Shown: positions 16,547-26,288, numbered from the stretch's first letter. The stretch: 46,424 bases of DNA from Candidatus Nanopelagicales bacterium (GCA_009694585.1 SHUQ01000006.1:1-46424); one strand, 5' to 3'. The notes: a model not told the origin generated them from the sequence alone. Numbers and translations: made by a program.

Positions 16547-16813
16547 TTAGCTCTCGGAGAGACCCTTTGACTCGACAACAGCGGCTGGCTGGACCGGCGC
16601 CTCAACAGCTGCCGCTGGTGCTGCAGTCACCGCAGGGGGCGCCTCCTCAGCTAAGGCGGTCTCTTCCCCGCCGACGAGCCCCTTGGTCTCAGCTTTGAAG
16701 ATCCGCATTGACCGACCCAGACCCCGTGCCGCGTCCGGAAGTCGCTTCGCTCCAAAAAGCAGGGCAATAATCGCAATAAGGACCAACCACTCTGCGCCAC
16801 CTAAATTCGGCAT
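16547..16813 (-). CDS. tatA: Twin-arginine translocase subunit TatA
   Basis: The 88-residue protein has the standard TatA layout: one N-terminal membrane helix (AEWLVLIAIIALLFGAKRLP), a conserved amphipathic helix (PDAARGLGRSMRIFKAE) and an Ala/Pro/Glu-rich disordered tail. It is the pore-forming component of Tat export. A good ribosome site (GGAGG, seven bases before the ATG) lies inside the end of pafC, which stops two bases upstream, so tatA is translated as part of the pafB-pafC-tatA-tatC unit. Confidence 0.95.
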   Translation of the reverse strand: MPNLGGAEWLVLIAIIALLFGAKRLPDAARGLGRSMRIFKAETKGLVGGEETALAEEAPPAVTAAPAAAVEAPVQPAAVVESKGLSES

Positions 16814-16815
16814 CC

Positions 16816-17790
16816 TTAAACCTCCATGTCTTGCCGGCCGGGGGCACCAGCTGGCGTGGGTTGATCATACGCCGCAAGGGCCGCGGCCGACTCCATTTTG
16901 ACTAGATTTCGCAAATCTGCTGGTTCTAACAGTGCGGCGTAGCCCCGTAGCGACATGATAAGTCGCACCAACCAGGCCGAGTCATGTGCCGCAATACTTG
17001 CGATGACACTACCGTCTGAATGCTCCTTTTCGACGCGCATCGGGTGCACATCCAGAGCCCAACGCACCTGCGGTTGCAGCAGGACTCTTGCGGTGAAAGC
17101 CATGTCTACTACTCGTATTTCGGAAACCTGCGAGTCGGTAGCGGTGATAACGTCGCCAATCTTGACCTCGACTATTCGATCAATGCGGAAAGTCCGGACA
17201 GCGCCCGCTGAGCGGCAAAACCCCTCAAGGTAGGTGCGCCCGTCGGTGGCCTCCAGCCGCAGTGGCTCGACAGCACGCTCAGTTACGGTGTCGCCTCCGG
17301 CGCCGCCGTACCGCAGATTGAGCAAGCGATTCTCCTGTAGAGCCTTGCTCACATTTGATAGAACTACATCAACATTGATGTCATCTAGTACCACTGAGGC
17401 ATCTACGTCGCCGACCGCAAGTTGTAACCTATTTGTTGCAGAAACTAGTGCAGCGCGATCATGGGAACCCGGCACCTGGGCCAATAGGCGCAGGGCAACC
17501 AACAAAGACATGGCTTCCGCTGGTGAGATTCGAAGTGGCCTGCGTAATGTCTGCGGGTCAAGCACATGGATGCGCCCGTCATCCCAAAAGTCGATATCAA
17601 CCAACTGATCGGGGCCATGTCCGGGTAGACCACAAACGATCAAGAGCCAGAGATCTTTTTCAAGTTGGTCAGGTGTCACATCAAAGTGATTTGCAGCCTC
17701 TGCGACAGACACCCCATCATTGACTGTTAGCCATGGCACTAAGGCAAGTAAGCGCGAGAGGCGGGTAATGGAATTAGCAGTTGCACTCAA
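16816..17790 (-). CDS. pafC: WYL-domain regulator PafC
   Basis: PafC pairs with PafB to form a transcriptional activator of the mycobacterial DNA-damage response. The 324-residue protein has an N-terminal winged-helix segment (LLALVPWLTVNDGVSVAEAANHF), a central WYL domain (RLEATDGRTYLEGFCRSAGAVRTFRIDRI near 175-205) and a C-terminal WCX extension. It overlaps pafB by four bases. In mycobacteria PafBC activity is triggered by single-stranded DNA bound to the WYL domains. Assignment of this copy as PafC rests on order and length. Confidence 0.9.
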   Translation of the reverse strand: MSATANSITRLSRLLALVPWLTVNDGVSVAEAANHFDVTPDQLEKDLWLLIVCGLPGHGPDQLVDIDFWDDGRIHVLDPQTLRRPLRISPAEAMSLLVALRLLAQVPGSHDRAALVSATNRLQLAVGDVDASVVLDDINVDVVLSNVSKALQENRLLNLRYGGAGGDTVTERAVEPLRLEATDGRTYLEGFCRSAGAVRTFRIDRIVEVKIGDVITATDSQVSEIRVVDMAFTARVLLQPQVRWALDVHPMRVEKEHSDGSVIASIAAHDSAWLVRLIMSLRGYAALLEPADLRNLVKMESAAALAAYDQPTPAGAPGRQDMEV

Positions 17791-18773
17791 TTGGAATCAC
17801 CACCATGCACTTGGTTGATTCGCAGGAGTGCTGCCCGCACTTCCGTACGCACTTGAGTTGGCGTCAAAACCACTGCACCGGTACCAGCGGCGCACACTAG
17901 GGATTGCAATTGTTCGCAAGTGCGAGCACCAACACGAATCTCGCCCGCTGCGAAGGGGTCTAGTTTTTGATTTGACTGACGCAATCGCCTTAGTTCAGCC
18001 CCTTGCCCAGCGCGCACAAAGATAGTCGCCTCAAATGGGCTGTCGGGCTCATGGGCTCCGACTAAAGTCCGGACATTGCAATCAGGTGGCAACGGGTGTA
18101 GTTGTTCCTCGACAAACACTTGCACGCTTCCGACAATTCTCGAGAGCCTGAAGACCCGCGTCGCGGCACGGTCGTGATCATGTCCCACGAGGTACCAGTG
18201 CCCATCACCGGCGACCACCGCCCAAGGATCAACACGGCGCCTCTTGGCCAGCGGCGCATTCCCGGACCGGTAATCAAATGCCACCACCCGCTGTTCACGC
18301 ACCGCGGTAAAAAGCGGAAGGATCGCCGCATCGGTTTCTGACCAACGAACATTGACACCGGGTGAAAAACTCGAAGGCACGGACCCGGACCCCTGAGCCG
18401 CCTCGAGTTTACGTAGTGCAGTTATCGCAGCTGGCCCGATGATGGCCTCATCCCACACGCTCGCCGCCAAGGTAAGAACTGCAAGCTCTTCGGTGGAAAA
18501 AGCTAACCCAGCAAGTTCATAGTCTGCTTGGGATATCCGGTAGCCCTCAACCTCACCGTTGACATCGGTCACGGTGTCTATCGGGATGCCCATCCCGCGG
18601 AGTTCATCCTTGTCGCGCTCAAACATTCGCTCAAAGGCAGCCTCACTTGGGGCATCGGAATAACCGGGAACACTAATTTGGATATCGGACCGGCGAACCG
18701 CCTGACGACTAGCCATCAGACAGAAGACAAGATTAAGCAGGCGCTCAGTACGGTCAATGCGTGTTGACGCCAT
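17787..18773 (-). CDS. pafB: WYL-domain regulator PafB
   Basis: The 328-residue protein is the partner of PafC. It has an N-terminal helix-turn-helix (TERLLNLVFCLMASRQAV, then the DAPSEAAFERMFERDKDEL stretch), a WYL domain with DPWAVVAGDGHWYLVGHD around 180-200, and a C-terminal WCX region. It begins seven bases after the cytoplasmic FKBP gene and overlaps pafC. Despite the 'proteasome accessory factor' name the pair acts in transcription, not in pupylation; its position in this cluster is conserved. Confidence 0.9.
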   Translation of the reverse strand: MASTRIDRTERLLNLVFCLMASRQAVRRSDIQISVPGYSDAPSEAAFERMFERDKDELRGMGIPIDTVTDVNGEVEGYRISQADYELAGLAFSTEELAVLTLAASVWDEAIIGPAAITALRKLEAAQGSGSVPSSFSPGVNVRWSETDAAILPLFTAVREQRVVAFDYRSGNAPLAKRRRVDPWAVVAGDGHWYLVGHDHDRAATRVFRLSRIVGSVQVFVEEQLHPLPPDCNVRTLVGAHEPDSPFEATIFVRAGQGAELRRLRQSNQKLDPFAAGEIRVGARTCEQLQSLVCAAGTGAVVLTPTQVRTEVRAALLRINQVHGGDSN

Positions 18774-18780
18774 CTAATTA

Positions 18781-19143
18781 CTAGCCGACGTTAATAAGAT
18801 CGATAATGAAGACCAAAGTCTGGCCGGCGAGTCGGTGTCCTGAACCGGCGACTCCATAAGCAAGTGCGGGAGGAATTACCAGTTGACGGCGACCCCCTAC
18901 CTTCATCCCGGGGATCCCTTCTTGCCATCCGGCGATGAGTCCATTAAGTGGGAAGCTAATTGACTCGCCACGATCCCAGGAAGCATCGAATTGCTTCCCG
19001 GTTTCAAAATCGACGCCGACATAATGTACTTCGACACGACCGCCAGCCATTGCTTCTGCGCCATCGCCCACTATGAGGTCGGTGATCACCAAAGAAGTAG
19101 GGGCTGGGCCTTCAATGAAATCAATCTCAGGTTTGATAGCCAT
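18781..19143 (-). CDS. FKBP-type peptidyl-prolyl cis-trans isomerase, cytoplasmic
   Basis: The 120-residue protein is a single FKBP domain with no signal peptide. Conserved features are VEVHYVGVDFETGKQFDASW, FPLNGLIAGWQEGIPGMKVG and the YG-S-type active-site stretch LVIPPALAYGVAGSGHRLAG ending in IIDLINV. It catalyses proline isomerisation in folding. A clear ribosome site (AAAGGAG, six bases from the ATG) supports the start. It lies 23 bases after a related FKBP lipoprotein gene, and the two seem to be tandem duplicates. Confidence 0.93.
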   Translation of the reverse strand: MAIKPEIDFIEGPAPTSLVITDLIVGDGAEAMAGGRVEVHYVGVDFETGKQFDASWDRGESISFPLNGLIAGWQEGIPGMKVGGRRQLVIPPALAYGVAGSGHRLAGQTLVFIIDLINVG

Positions 19144-19166
19144 GTTCGACTCCTTTCTTAATTTGA

Positions 19167-19784
19167 CTAGGAAACTGCGGCAATTTGGACGACAAAGATC
19201 AAGGTTTCGTCTGGCTCGATCCCAGCACCCTGCGGTGGACTGGCGCCATAGGCCAAGGAGCCAGGGATTAGCAATAGCCGCTCACCACCAACTTTCATAC
19301 CCGGCAGCCCGTCAACCCAGCCTTGAATCAAACCACCCGGATCCAATGGGAAAGACGCGGTTGTCCCGCGTGCCCAAGATGAGTCGAACATCGTTCGGCT
19401 GCTTAGGCCAATCCCGCAGTAGTTAACCTCCACCGTGGACCCAATAGCCACGGGTGCGCCGTCGCCGGCAACTAGATCCAGCGACCCAAGTGCTGAGGCT
19501 GGGCTTGCATCGGCCGCAACCGTGACAGTCGGCACTCCGGCGGGGTCGAGTTGCACCACCACTCCATCAAGTTCTTGGCCTTCCATAGGCGCGGACTGCG
19601 CTGCCGCCGGTGGCTGTGCAAGTGCGCAATCGGTGGTGGCAAACGGCGCCAAGGCCGCATCCGTGGGCGCCGCAGTGCTCGGAGTTGGGTCACTTGACGT
19701 GCTTCCGGAACAACCGGCCAAGACCAAGGTGATCCCGAGGGCGACGGTGGACATAGCGTAAAAGGACCTCGATAAGTTGCGCAT
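19167..19784 (-). CDS. FKBP-type peptidyl-prolyl isomerase, lipoprotein
   Basis: The 205-residue protein has a lipoprotein signal peptide: MRNLSRSFYAM, a hydrophobic core, and the lipobox LAGC at about residues 22-25. A Ser/Thr/Pro/Ala-rich linker (to about residue 95) leads into a C-terminal FKBP domain with STVEVNYCGIG, GGLIQGWVDGLPGMKVG and IPGSLAYGASPP. It would fold exported proteins at the outer face of the membrane after acylation by Lgt, LspA and Lnt. A TATGGT box six bases before the ATG suggests a leaderless promoter. Confidence 0.92.
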   Translation of the reverse strand: MRNLSRSFYAMSTVALGITLVLAGCSGSTSSDPTPSTAAPTDAALAPFATTDCALAQPPAAAQSAPMEGQELDGVVVQLDPAGVPTVTVAADASPASALGSLDLVAGDGAPVAIGSTVEVNYCGIGLSSRTMFDSSWARGTTASFPLDPGGLIQGWVDGLPGMKVGGERLLLIPGSLAYGASPPQGAGIEPDETLIFVVQIAAVS

Positions 19785-19790
19785 TGCCTA

Positions 19791-19796
19791 ACCATA
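19791..19796 (-). promoter_or_regulatory. -10 box for the FKBP lipoprotein gene (leaderless)
   Basis: TATGGT on the minus strand lies six bases before the ATG at 19784. It sits in the 20-base gap after pafA, so the FKBP-pafBC-tat segment may be transcribed separately from pafA. Confidence 0.5.
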
Positions 19797-19804
19797 ACCT
19801 GCTG

Positions 19805-21169
19805 TCACATGCTGGCGATCAGGCGCTCAACCCGCTCATCTACCGCCAAGAAGGGGTCCTTGCAAAGGACAGTTCGCTGGGCTTGGTCGTTCAATTTAAG
19901 ATGCACCCAATCCACGGTGAAATCCCGGTGTTTTTCTTGGGCGCTCCGCACGAAATCACCGCGCAACTTAGCACGGGTGGTTTGGGGCGGAATCGACTTG
20001 GCCGTGAAAACGTCAATATCCCTCGATACCCGGTCGACTAATCCCTGCCGCTCCATTATCGAAAACAGACCGCGGTTGCGGGCAATATCGTGGTAAGCCA
20101 AATCCAATTGGGCAATTCGCGGAGACGCCAAGCTAAGGTCGTGCTTGGCCATATACCGCTCAAGCAACCGCAACTTAATGGCCCAGTCGATCTCTCGATC
20201 GATAAGTGACAGGTCCTCGGCTTCAATCGCTTTGAGGGCCCGCCCCCACAACTCAAGGACGCGGGCAATTGTCCCATCTGATGAGAGATTGCGTCGGTCT
20301 GCAAAATCAGCCGCTTTCTCGAAGTACTCCCACTGCATCTCTAGGGCAGACAACTCTCGTCCAGTGCTTAGTTTAACGGTTTTGCGACCGGTCATATCGT
20401 GGCTCATCTCTCGTATTGCCCTAATCGGGTTCTCAAGAGACATATCGCGCATCACAACTCCCCCTTCAATCATTCTCAAGACCAGGTCCGCTGTGCCGAC
20501 CTTAAGCAGCGTCGTTACCTCGCTCATGTTCGAATCACCAACAATCACATGCAGGCGTCGATAAAGCTCAGCATCGGCATGGGGCTCATCACGAGTATTG
20601 ATTATTGGCCGTGAGCGCGTGGTGGCGCTGGACACGCCCTCCCAGATGTGATCTGCGCGTTGGCTAATGCAATATTGCGCCCCACGGGGTGTTTGCATAA
20701 CCTTGCCCGCACCGGTAATGATCTGTCTCGAGACAAGAAACGGTATTAGTTGGTCGGCCATTTTACTGAACTCGCCATGCCGTTCAATCAGATAATTTTC
20801 ATGGCATCCGTAGGAGTTACCGGCCGAATCTGTATTGTTCTTGAAAAGATAAATGTCACCGCTAATTCCCTCATCTTGTAGTCGGTTCTGCGCGTCAGTT
20901 ACCAGGCCCTCCAAAATACGTTCCCCCGCACGATCATGCACGACAAGTTGTTCGATGCTGTCGCACTCGGCCGTCGCATACTCAGGGTGTGACCCCACAT
21001 CCAGATAGAGGCGGGATCCATTGCGCAAAAAAACATTGCTACTGCGCCCCCATGAAACGACGCGGCGAAATAAGTAGCGAGCTACTTCATCTGGGCTAAG
21101 ACGGCGTTGACCTTTAAACGTGCAAGTGACTCCGTACTCGGTCTCTAGCCCAAATATCCGGCGGTCCAT
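19805..21169 (-). CDS. pafA: Pup-protein ligase PafA
   Basis: PafA phosphorylates the C-terminal glutamate of Pup and joins it to a substrate lysine, marking proteins for the proteasome. The protein (454 residues from the ATG at 21169) has the carboxylate-amine ligase fold shared with Dop: [11 protein letters not shown] at the N-terminus, [32 protein letters not shown] and [14 protein letters not shown]. It lacks the Dop-specific insert near residue 40. The start at 21169 is preferred over 21187 because TATGGT lies exactly six bases upstream and the family starts with M-x-RRI. Confidence 0.96.
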   Translation of the reverse strand: MDRRIFGLETEYGVTCTFKGQRRLSPDEVARYLFRRVVSWGRSSNVFLRNGSRLYLDVGSHPEYATAECDSIEQLVVHDRAGERILEGLVTDAQNRLQDEGISGDIYLFKNNTDSAGNSYGCHENYLIERHGEFSKMADQLIPFLVSRQIITGAGKVMQTPRGAQYCISQRADHIWEGVSSATTRSRPIINTRDEPHADAELYRRLHVIVGDSNMSEVTTLLKVGTADLVLRMIEGGVVMRDMSLENPIRAIREMSHDMTGRKTVKLSTGRELSALEMQWEYFEKAADFADRRNLSSDGTIARVLELWGRALKAIEAEDLSLIDREIDWAIKLRLLERYMAKHDLSLASPRIAQLDLAYHDIARNRGLFSIMERQGLVDRVSRDIDVFTAKSIPPQTTRAKLRGDFVRSAQEKHRDFTVDWVHLKLNDQAQRTVLCKDPFLAVDERVERLIASM

Positions 21170-21175
21170 GCAAAC

Positions 21176-21181
21176 ACCATA
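21176..21181 (-). promoter_or_regulatory. -10 box for pafA (leaderless)
   Basis: TATGGT on the minus strand is six bases from the ATG at 21169. The same box and spacing occur before the FKBP lipoprotein gene next door. Confidence 0.5.
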
Positions 21182-21189
21182 GGCCAATG

Positions 21190-21879
21190 TCAGCTAAGTA
21201 GTTCGCTCATTTTGCTGCTTGAAATGCGATAGAAAGTCCGTCTAGGGCGGTTGCGGTCAAGTACCGCTACTTCGAGCTCCGCAGCGGCTAGAGCTCGAGC
21301 TTCATCGGATCCATGCCGGCCTAAGAGGTCTACAGCCAACTTCAGTGCCTCGGCCAAGCCAAGGCCTAGGCGCCAAGAGTCTGCTAACGCGGCACTGATG
21401 GCCTCCGCAGAACCACCCATCGCCACATACCCCTGCTCATCTGCCACTGATCCATCAAAAGTTAATCGATACAACTGATCAAGGTCCTCGGTTGCACCAA
21501 CCTCAGCAACAACGATCTCGACCTCATAGGGCTTGGGAGTTTCGCTGAAGATGGTACCTAGGGTTTGCGCGTAGGCATTTGCCAAACTCCTACCGGTGAC
21601 ATCACTTCGGTCATAAGCGTATCCACGCATGTCAGCTAGTCGCACGCCAGCAACTCGCAGATTTTCAAACTCGTTGTACTTACCGACGGCGGCGAATCCA
21701 ATACGGTCGTAGATTTCGCTGATCTTATGTAGCGCGCGAGACGGGTTTTCGGCCACAAATAAGATGCCATCTTCATACTCAAGGACGATGACACTGCGGC
21801 CACGCGCAATGCCTTTGCGCGCAAAATCAGCCTTATCCTTGATGATTTGTTCAGGTGATACGTAGAACGGGACACTCAT
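21190..21879 (-). CDS. prcA: Proteasome subunit alpha PrcA
   Basis: PrcA forms the two outer rings of the 20S proteasome, controlling entry and docking the ATPase. The 229-residue protein has the alpha-type N-terminus ([22 protein letters not shown]), the core [18 protein letters not shown] and [18 protein letters not shown], and no catalytic threonine. The C-terminus is short ([16 protein letters not shown]), unlike the long acidic tails of some mycobacterial and Rhodococcus alphas. It overlaps prcB by four bases, so the two subunits are translationally coupled. Confidence 0.96.
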   Translation of the reverse strand: MSVPFYVSPEQIIKDKADFARKGIARGRSVIVLEYEDGILFVAENPSRALHKISEIYDRIGFAAVGKYNEFENLRVAGVRLADMRGYAYDRSDVTGRSLANAYAQTLGTIFSETPKPYEVEIVVAEVGATEDLDQLYRLTFDGSVADEQGYVAMGGSAEAISAALADSWRLGLGLAEALKLAVDLLGRHGSDEARALAAAELEVAVLDRNRPRRTFYRISSSKMSELLS

Positions 21880-22724
21880 GCGGCTCCCCCGTCATTTATC
21901 TGAGCCATCGGGCCGTCCGGGCGCTCCATTCGGCGCGCAACGAGCCTGGTGACTTTTGCCGCTATATCGGACTCATCCACAATGCGCACGCCATCACGGT
22001 CGGCAACAGCAACCACCGGGAAGATTCTACGGGCTAGATCGGGGCCACCGGTAGCGCTGTCGTCATCAGCTGCGTCATAAAGCACCTCTAGTGCCACTGC
22101 AATCGCTTCGTCTAGCTCGATGCTCGGCTGGTATAGCTTCTTCAGCGAACCACGGGCAAAGAATGCGCCTGAACCAACAGCGTAGAAATCGTGTTCCTCA
22201 TATAGGCCGCCGGTTACGTCATAGGAAAATATGCGTCCGCGCCCTCGAATGAGGTCATATCCCGCCAGCAGCGGTACTACCGCTAAACCTTGCATTGCTA
22301 GGCCTAAGTTGCCGCGCAGCAAAGTTGCTAGTCGATTCGCCTTGCCGTCAAGGGAAAGGGACAGGCCCTCGATCTTCTCGTAGTGCTCAAGTTCAACCTG
22401 AAACAGCCGCACAAGTTCAACTGCGATACCCGCCGTGCCGGCGATGCCGATCATCGAATGCTCATCGGCAATAAATACCTTCTCAATATCGCGCTGGGCG
22501 ATGACATTGCCCATGGTTGCCCGACGATCCCCGGCCATTACGGCTCCAAAATCACCGCGCAAAGACACAATGGTGGTGCCGTGTGGTGCCAGCGAATTGG
22601 CATCTCCTGGACTCATCGGCAATCGTCCAGGAAGTACCTCGGGGGCCAGATCAGCCAAGAAATCCGCGAATGACGGCGACCCGGTCGCCATGTAGGCATG
22701 CGGGAGGCCAAGATGCGGAGTCAT
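21876..22724 (-). CDS. prcB: Proteasome subunit beta PrcB
   Basis: PrcB is the proteolytic subunit of the 20S core. The 282-residue precursor has a propeptide of about 49 residues that is removed autocatalytically before Thr50 in [15 protein letters not shown]; the new N-terminal threonine is the nucleophile. The conserved [11 protein letters not shown] and the lysine in the [11 protein letters not shown] stretch complete the active site. Its start overlaps the pup stop by four bases (ATGA), giving the order pup, prcB, prcA as in other Actinobacteria. Confidence 0.96.
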   Translation of the reverse strand: MTPHLGLPHAYMATGSPSFADFLADLAPEVLPGRLPMSPGDANSLAPHGTTIVSLRGDFGAVMAGDRRATMGNVIAQRDIEKVFIADEHSMIGIAGTAGIAVELVRLFQVELEHYEKIEGLSLSLDGKANRLATLLRGNLGLAMQGLAVVPLLAGYDLIRGRGRIFSYDVTGGLYEEHDFYAVGSGAFFARGSLKKLYQPSIELDEAIAVALEVLYDAADDDSATGGPDLARRIFPVVAVADRDGVRIVDESDIAAKVTRLVARRMERPDGPMAQINDGGAA

Positions 22725-22915
22725 TCTCCACCTTTTTGCACAAACGACTTCACGAAATCCTCAGCATTTACTTCGAGAACCTCATCGATTTCATCCAAGA
22801 TGGAATCCACATCCGCATCTAGGCTCGACATATTAGCCGTGTCGGCGGTGGATTCCACATCTTCGGTCTGCGTCTCACGGCCGGTGCGGCGTTCGGCTTT
22901 CCCCTGCTTAGGCAT
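22721..22915 (-). CDS. pup: Prokaryotic ubiquitin-like protein Pup, ending in GGE
   Basis: Pup is the intrinsically disordered tag of the proteasome system. The C-terminal half carries the typical helix [20 protein letters not shown], which binds the Mpa coiled coil, followed by QKGGE. The last codon is GAG followed by TGA, so the terminal residue is glutamate, not glutamine; Pup can be ligated without deamidation. The start at 22915 gives 64 residues, the same as mycobacterial Pup, and a TAGCCT box lies six bases before it. An ATG two codons upstream (22921) is possible. The stop overlaps prcB. Confidence 0.96.
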   Translation of the reverse strand: MPKQGKAERRTGRETQTEDVESTADTANMSSLDADVDSILDEIDEVLEVNAEDFVKSFVQKGGE

Positions 22916-22921
22916 GCTCAT

Positions 22922-22927
22922 AGGCTA
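22922..22927 (-). promoter_or_regulatory. -10 box for pup-prcB-prcA (leaderless)
   Basis: TAGCCT on the minus strand is six bases from the ATG at 22915, in the 45-base gap after dop. If used, it would give pup and the core subunits their own transcript and rule out the ATG at 22921. Confidence 0.45.
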
Positions 22928-22960
22928 CCGGCATCCAGGGCGTGGTGGATACTTTGGAGG

Positions 22961-24490
22961 TCAGTCACCGCCGTTTGCGGTTAAAGCCGCGACCAAATCA
23001 TGCGCCATTGGGCAGGAATCCAGCAATGGCCCCACGTGCGCTTTAGTACCTCGGCTGGGCTCAAGGGTGGGTACGCGCAATAACGATGGCGCACCCGGAA
23101 TATCAAAAACCACCGAATCCCAAGACGCAGCGGCGATAAATTCCGGGTAACGACGGACACATTCTCCGCGAAAATAGGCGCGCGTGTCAGTGGGAGGCTC
23201 GACAACCGCGGCCAACACTTGGTCGTCAGTGAACAGCCGAGCGAGGCGTCCTCGGTTCTCAAGCTTCGCTGCCAAACCCCGCTCCGGTCGAATATCGGCA
23301 TATTGCAGGTCAACAGCCTGCAGTTTTGGCGAATTCCAGCTAAGGCGGTCGCGGGTTCGGAAACTCTCGAGCAGTTGCAGTTTCGCTACCCAATCAACTT
23401 CGTTAGCACAACCCCAAAGATTGGTGGTTAGACGATCAAGCATCAATCCCCAGCGATCTAGCACATCGCGGGTTTGGTCATCAACTTGCAGCCCATACTT
23501 CTCATCGCAATATCTCGTGGCCAGCATCCAAAATTCGCGTTGGATTTCTAGGGCCGTGAGTTTCCGACCGTGCTCAAGGGTTAGGCGATGGCGCAGAGAG
23601 TAATCGTGGCTGACTTGATGGATTTCACGTACTGGGTGCTGCGGCATAAAGTCATGGCCCTCCAGGAATTTGTCCTCGATCATCGCAAGTACCAGCGAGG
23701 TGGTGCCCATTTTCAAATACGTAGCAACATCACTCAGGTTCGCATCCCCAACGATGACATGAAGTCGGCGGTAGAACTCAGGATCAGCGTGCGGCTCGTC
23801 GCGGGTATTGATGATCGGACGCTTCAGAGTTGTCTCAAGGCCCACCTCAACTTCAAAGAAGTCGGCCCGTTGGCTAATTTGATAGCGCAGGTCATGACCG
23901 TCTTGGCCAATGCCGAGGCGACCGGCACCGGCAAAGACCTGGCGGGTGATAAAGAATGGTATGAGCAAGCGCACGATCTCGGCGAATGGCGTCGCTCGGG
24001 GCATCAGATAGTTCTCGTGACAACCGTATGAGGCGCCCTTGTTGTCAGTATTGTTTTTATAAAGCAGGATTGGCGAACCACCGGGTGCTGCAGTCGCTAA
24101 TCTGGCAGCTTTATCCATCACTAGCATCCCGGCTCTGTCCCAAAGCACTGCGTCCATTGGATTGGTTACTTCAGGTGCGGAGTACTCAGGGTGGGCATGG
24201 TCGACATAAAGGCGCGCGCCATTCGTCAAGATGACATTCGCAAGTCCAAGGTCCTCATCGGTAAGTTGCGACAAATCGGCATCAGCACGCGACATGTCGA
24301 AGCCGCGGGCATCACGCAGCGGGAATTCCTCGTTATAGTCCCACCTAGGGCCGCGTCTAACACCGGGTAAAGCAAAGTTGGCATACGCATTGACAATTTG
24401 CGAGGACGCGACTATCGCATTGGCAGTTGGTTGCCCGGTTACTGAAATTCCGTACTCAGTCTCGATGCCCATTACCCGATGAACACTCAT
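22961..24490 (-). CDS. dop: Depupylase/deamidase Dop
   Basis: Dop removes Pup from substrates and, in species with Pup-GGQ, deamidates it first. The 509-residue protein is a PafA paralogue: it starts MGIETEYGISVTGQ, has the Dop-specific insert around residues 40-75, [32 protein letters not shown] and QRADFFEVEVGLETT. The extra insert and length separate it from PafA (454 residues here). It starts 15 bases after the mpa stop. Because Pup here already ends in glutamate, depupylation is probably its main activity. Confidence 0.95.
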   Translation of the reverse strand: MSVHRVMGIETEYGISVTGQPTANAIVASSQIVNAYANFALPGVRRGPRWDYNEEFPLRDARGFDMSRADADLSQLTDEDLGLANVILTNGARLYVDHAHPEYSAPEVTNPMDAVLWDRAGMLVMDKAARLATAAPGGSPILLYKNNTDNKGASYGCHENYLMPRATPFAEIVRLLIPFFITRQVFAGAGRLGIGQDGHDLRYQISQRADFFEVEVGLETTLKRPIINTRDEPHADPEFYRRLHVIVGDANLSDVATYLKMGTTSLVLAMIEDKFLEGHDFMPQHPVREIHQVSHDYSLRHRLTLEHGRKLTALEIQREFWMLATRYCDEKYGLQVDDQTRDVLDRWGLMLDRLTTNLWGCANEVDWVAKLQLLESFRTRDRLSWNSPKLQAVDLQYADIRPERGLAAKLENRGRLARLFTDDQVLAAVVEPPTDTRAYFRGECVRRYPEFIAAASWDSVVFDIPGAPSLLRVPTLEPSRGTKAHVGPLLDSCPMAHDLVAALTANGGD

Positions 24491-24505
24491 CTTGCAATCA
24501 CCAGA

Positions 24506-26161
24506 TCAAAGGTACTGACCGGTGTTAGCAATGGTGGCGATTGAGCGCCCGGCCTCACTGCCCTTCTTGCCCTGAATCAGGGTGCGGATAAAGACAATGC
24601 GTTCACCCTTTTTACCAGAAATCCGGGCCCAGTCATCCGGGTTCGTGGTATTTGGCAAATCTTCATTCTCTCGGAACTCATCGATGCAGGCATCCAAGAC
24701 ATGATGGATGCGAATGCCCTTTTCGCCGGTGGCAAGAAAATCTTTGATTGCTGACTTCTTCGCCCGTGACACAATATTTTCAATCATGGCGCCGGAGTTA
24801 AAATCCTTAAAGTAGAGCACTTCCTTATCGCCATTGGCGTAGGTGACTTCAAGGAACTTATTTTCCTCAGCCTCTGAATACATGAACTCGGCCGACCGTT
24901 GGATCATGGCGGTGCAGGCGGCCGCAGCGTCGCCGCCATGTTCAGCTAGGTCCTCAGCGTGAATTGGCAAAGTAGGAACCAGATACTTGCTGAATATCTC
25001 CCTGGCGGCTTCCGCATCGGGACGGTCGATCTTGATCTTGACGTCAAGGCGCCCGGGTCGCAAGATAGCCGGGTCAATCATGTCCTCACGATTGGAAGCG
25101 CCGATGATAATCACGTTATCGAGGGTCTCGACGCCATCAATCTCACTGAGTAACTGCGGCACGATGGTGTTCTCGACGTCACTTGAAACTCCCGAGCCCC
25201 GGGTTCGGAACAGGGAATCCATTTCATCGAAGAAAACAATCACCGGCATGCCCTCGGATGCCTTCTCGCGGGCCCGCTGGAACACTAGGCGAATATGACG
25301 CTCGGTTTCACCAACATACTTATTCAACAGCTCCGGACCCTTGATATTGAGGAAGAACGACCTGCCCTCCTCGCCCCCTGTTCGTTCCGCCACTTTCTTC
25401 GCCAGTGAATTTGCCACCGCTTTGGCGATCAGCGTCTTGCCGCAACCAGGTGGGCCATAGAGCAAGATGCCCTTGGGAGCCTTGAGTGCGTGCTCTGCGA
25501 ATAACTCCGGATGCATGAACGGCAACTCCACAGCGTCGCGAATGGATTCAATCTGCTCGCGCAAACCACCGATGTCCGAATAGTCGATATCGGGAACCTC
25601 TTCGAGAATCAACTGCTCGACCTCAGCCTTCGGGACTTTCTCGTATACGTACCCCGCGCGCACATCAAAGAGCAACGAGTCACCAGCGCGCACCTTCAAA
25701 GCGCGCAGCGGCCCGGCAACTCGGACCACCCGTTCTTCATCGGCGTGGCCAATAACTAGTGCCCGATCTCCCGCACCAAGGTATTCCTTGAAAGTCACAA
25801 GTTCACCGACATCTTCAAATGTTCGAACCGCCACCACGTTCATTGACTCATTGAGCATGACTTCTTGGCCCGGCTGCAAAGCTGCAGCATCAACACTTGG
25901 GCTCACTGACACGCGGAGCTTCTTGCCGCTGGCCATGATGTCGACCGAGCCGTCCTCATGGAGATAAAGGAACGCCCCGAAGCCACTAGGCGGCTCCGCT
26001 AGTCGGTCCACCTCTTGCTTCAAGGTGACAATCTGTTCACGGGCATCACGCAAAGTACAAATTAGGCGGTCGTTATGGTCCGTTTGAGCTGCCAATTCAC
26101 TGCGCAGATGGGCTAAGTCGGCGGTATTAGAACCCGCGGGCTCATGTGAGGTCTCGGGCAC
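24506..26161 (-). CDS. mpa: Proteasomal AAA+ ATPase Mpa/ARC
   Basis: Mpa recognises Pup through its coiled coil and threads substrates into the 20S core. From the GTG at 26161 it has 551 residues: an N-terminal coiled coil (about 10-55), tandem OB domains, and one AAA+ module with Walker A GPPGCGKT (236-243), Walker B FFDEMDS (about 312) and [24 protein letters not shown]. It ends in GQYL, the motif that docks on the alpha ring. The GTG at 26161 follows a GGAGGAG ribosome site; an in-frame TTG at 26218 is upstream of the likely transcription start and is disfavoured. Confidence 0.95.
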   Translation of the reverse strand: MPETSHEPAGSNTADLAHLRSELAAQTDHNDRLICTLRDAREQIVTLKQEVDRLAEPPSGFGAFLYLHEDGSVDIMASGKKLRVSVSPSVDAAALQPGQEVMLNESMNVVAVRTFEDVGELVTFKEYLGAGDRALVIGHADEERVVRVAGPLRALKVRAGDSLLFDVRAGYVYEKVPKAEVEQLILEEVPDIDYSDIGGLREQIESIRDAVELPFMHPELFAEHALKAPKGILLYGPPGCGKTLIAKAVANSLAKKVAERTGGEEGRSFFLNIKGPELLNKYVGETERHIRLVFQRAREKASEGMPVIVFFDEMDSLFRTRGSGVSSDVENTIVPQLLSEIDGVETLDNVIIIGASNREDMIDPAILRPGRLDVKIKIDRPDAEAAREIFSKYLVPTLPIHAEDLAEHGGDAAAACTAMIQRSAEFMYSEAEENKFLEVTYANGDKEVLYFKDFNSGAMIENIVSRAKKSAIKDFLATGEKGIRIHHVLDACIDEFRENEDLPNTTNPDDWARISGKKGERIVFIRTLIQGKKGSEAGRSIATIANTGQYL

Positions 26162-26171
26162 TACTCCTCCT
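26159..26171 (-). promoter_or_regulatory. Ribosome-binding site deciding the mpa start
   Basis: AGGAGG at 26166-26171 (minus strand) lies four bases before the GTG at 26161. It is one of the few strong ribosome sites in the window and supports this start over TTG 26218 or GTG 26191. Confidence 0.55.
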
Positions 26172-26194
26172 ACCGGTCGCACTTGCTCCACGTG

Positions 26195-26200
26195 GATATA
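26195..26200 (-). promoter_or_regulatory. Possible -10 box for mpa-dop
   Basis: TATATC on the minus strand would start transcription near 26188, leaving a leader of about 27 bases that contains the ribosome site. No convincing -35 box is seen. The 127-base gap after trmI is the largest in the proteasome cluster, so a promoter here is expected. Confidence 0.4.
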
Positions 26201-26288
26201 CCAAGACTCTAACCGCAAAAGCCGTTTTTGGCGCCCCTGGAGCTGGCGGTGTCAGAAACTACCTTTAACCCTGATGCATGTAGGCGCA

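Noticed and set aside
26162-26218. N-terminal extension of Mpa from TTG 26218
   Set aside because: The extension lies upstream of the probable transcription start, and the GTG at 26161 has a strong ribosome site.
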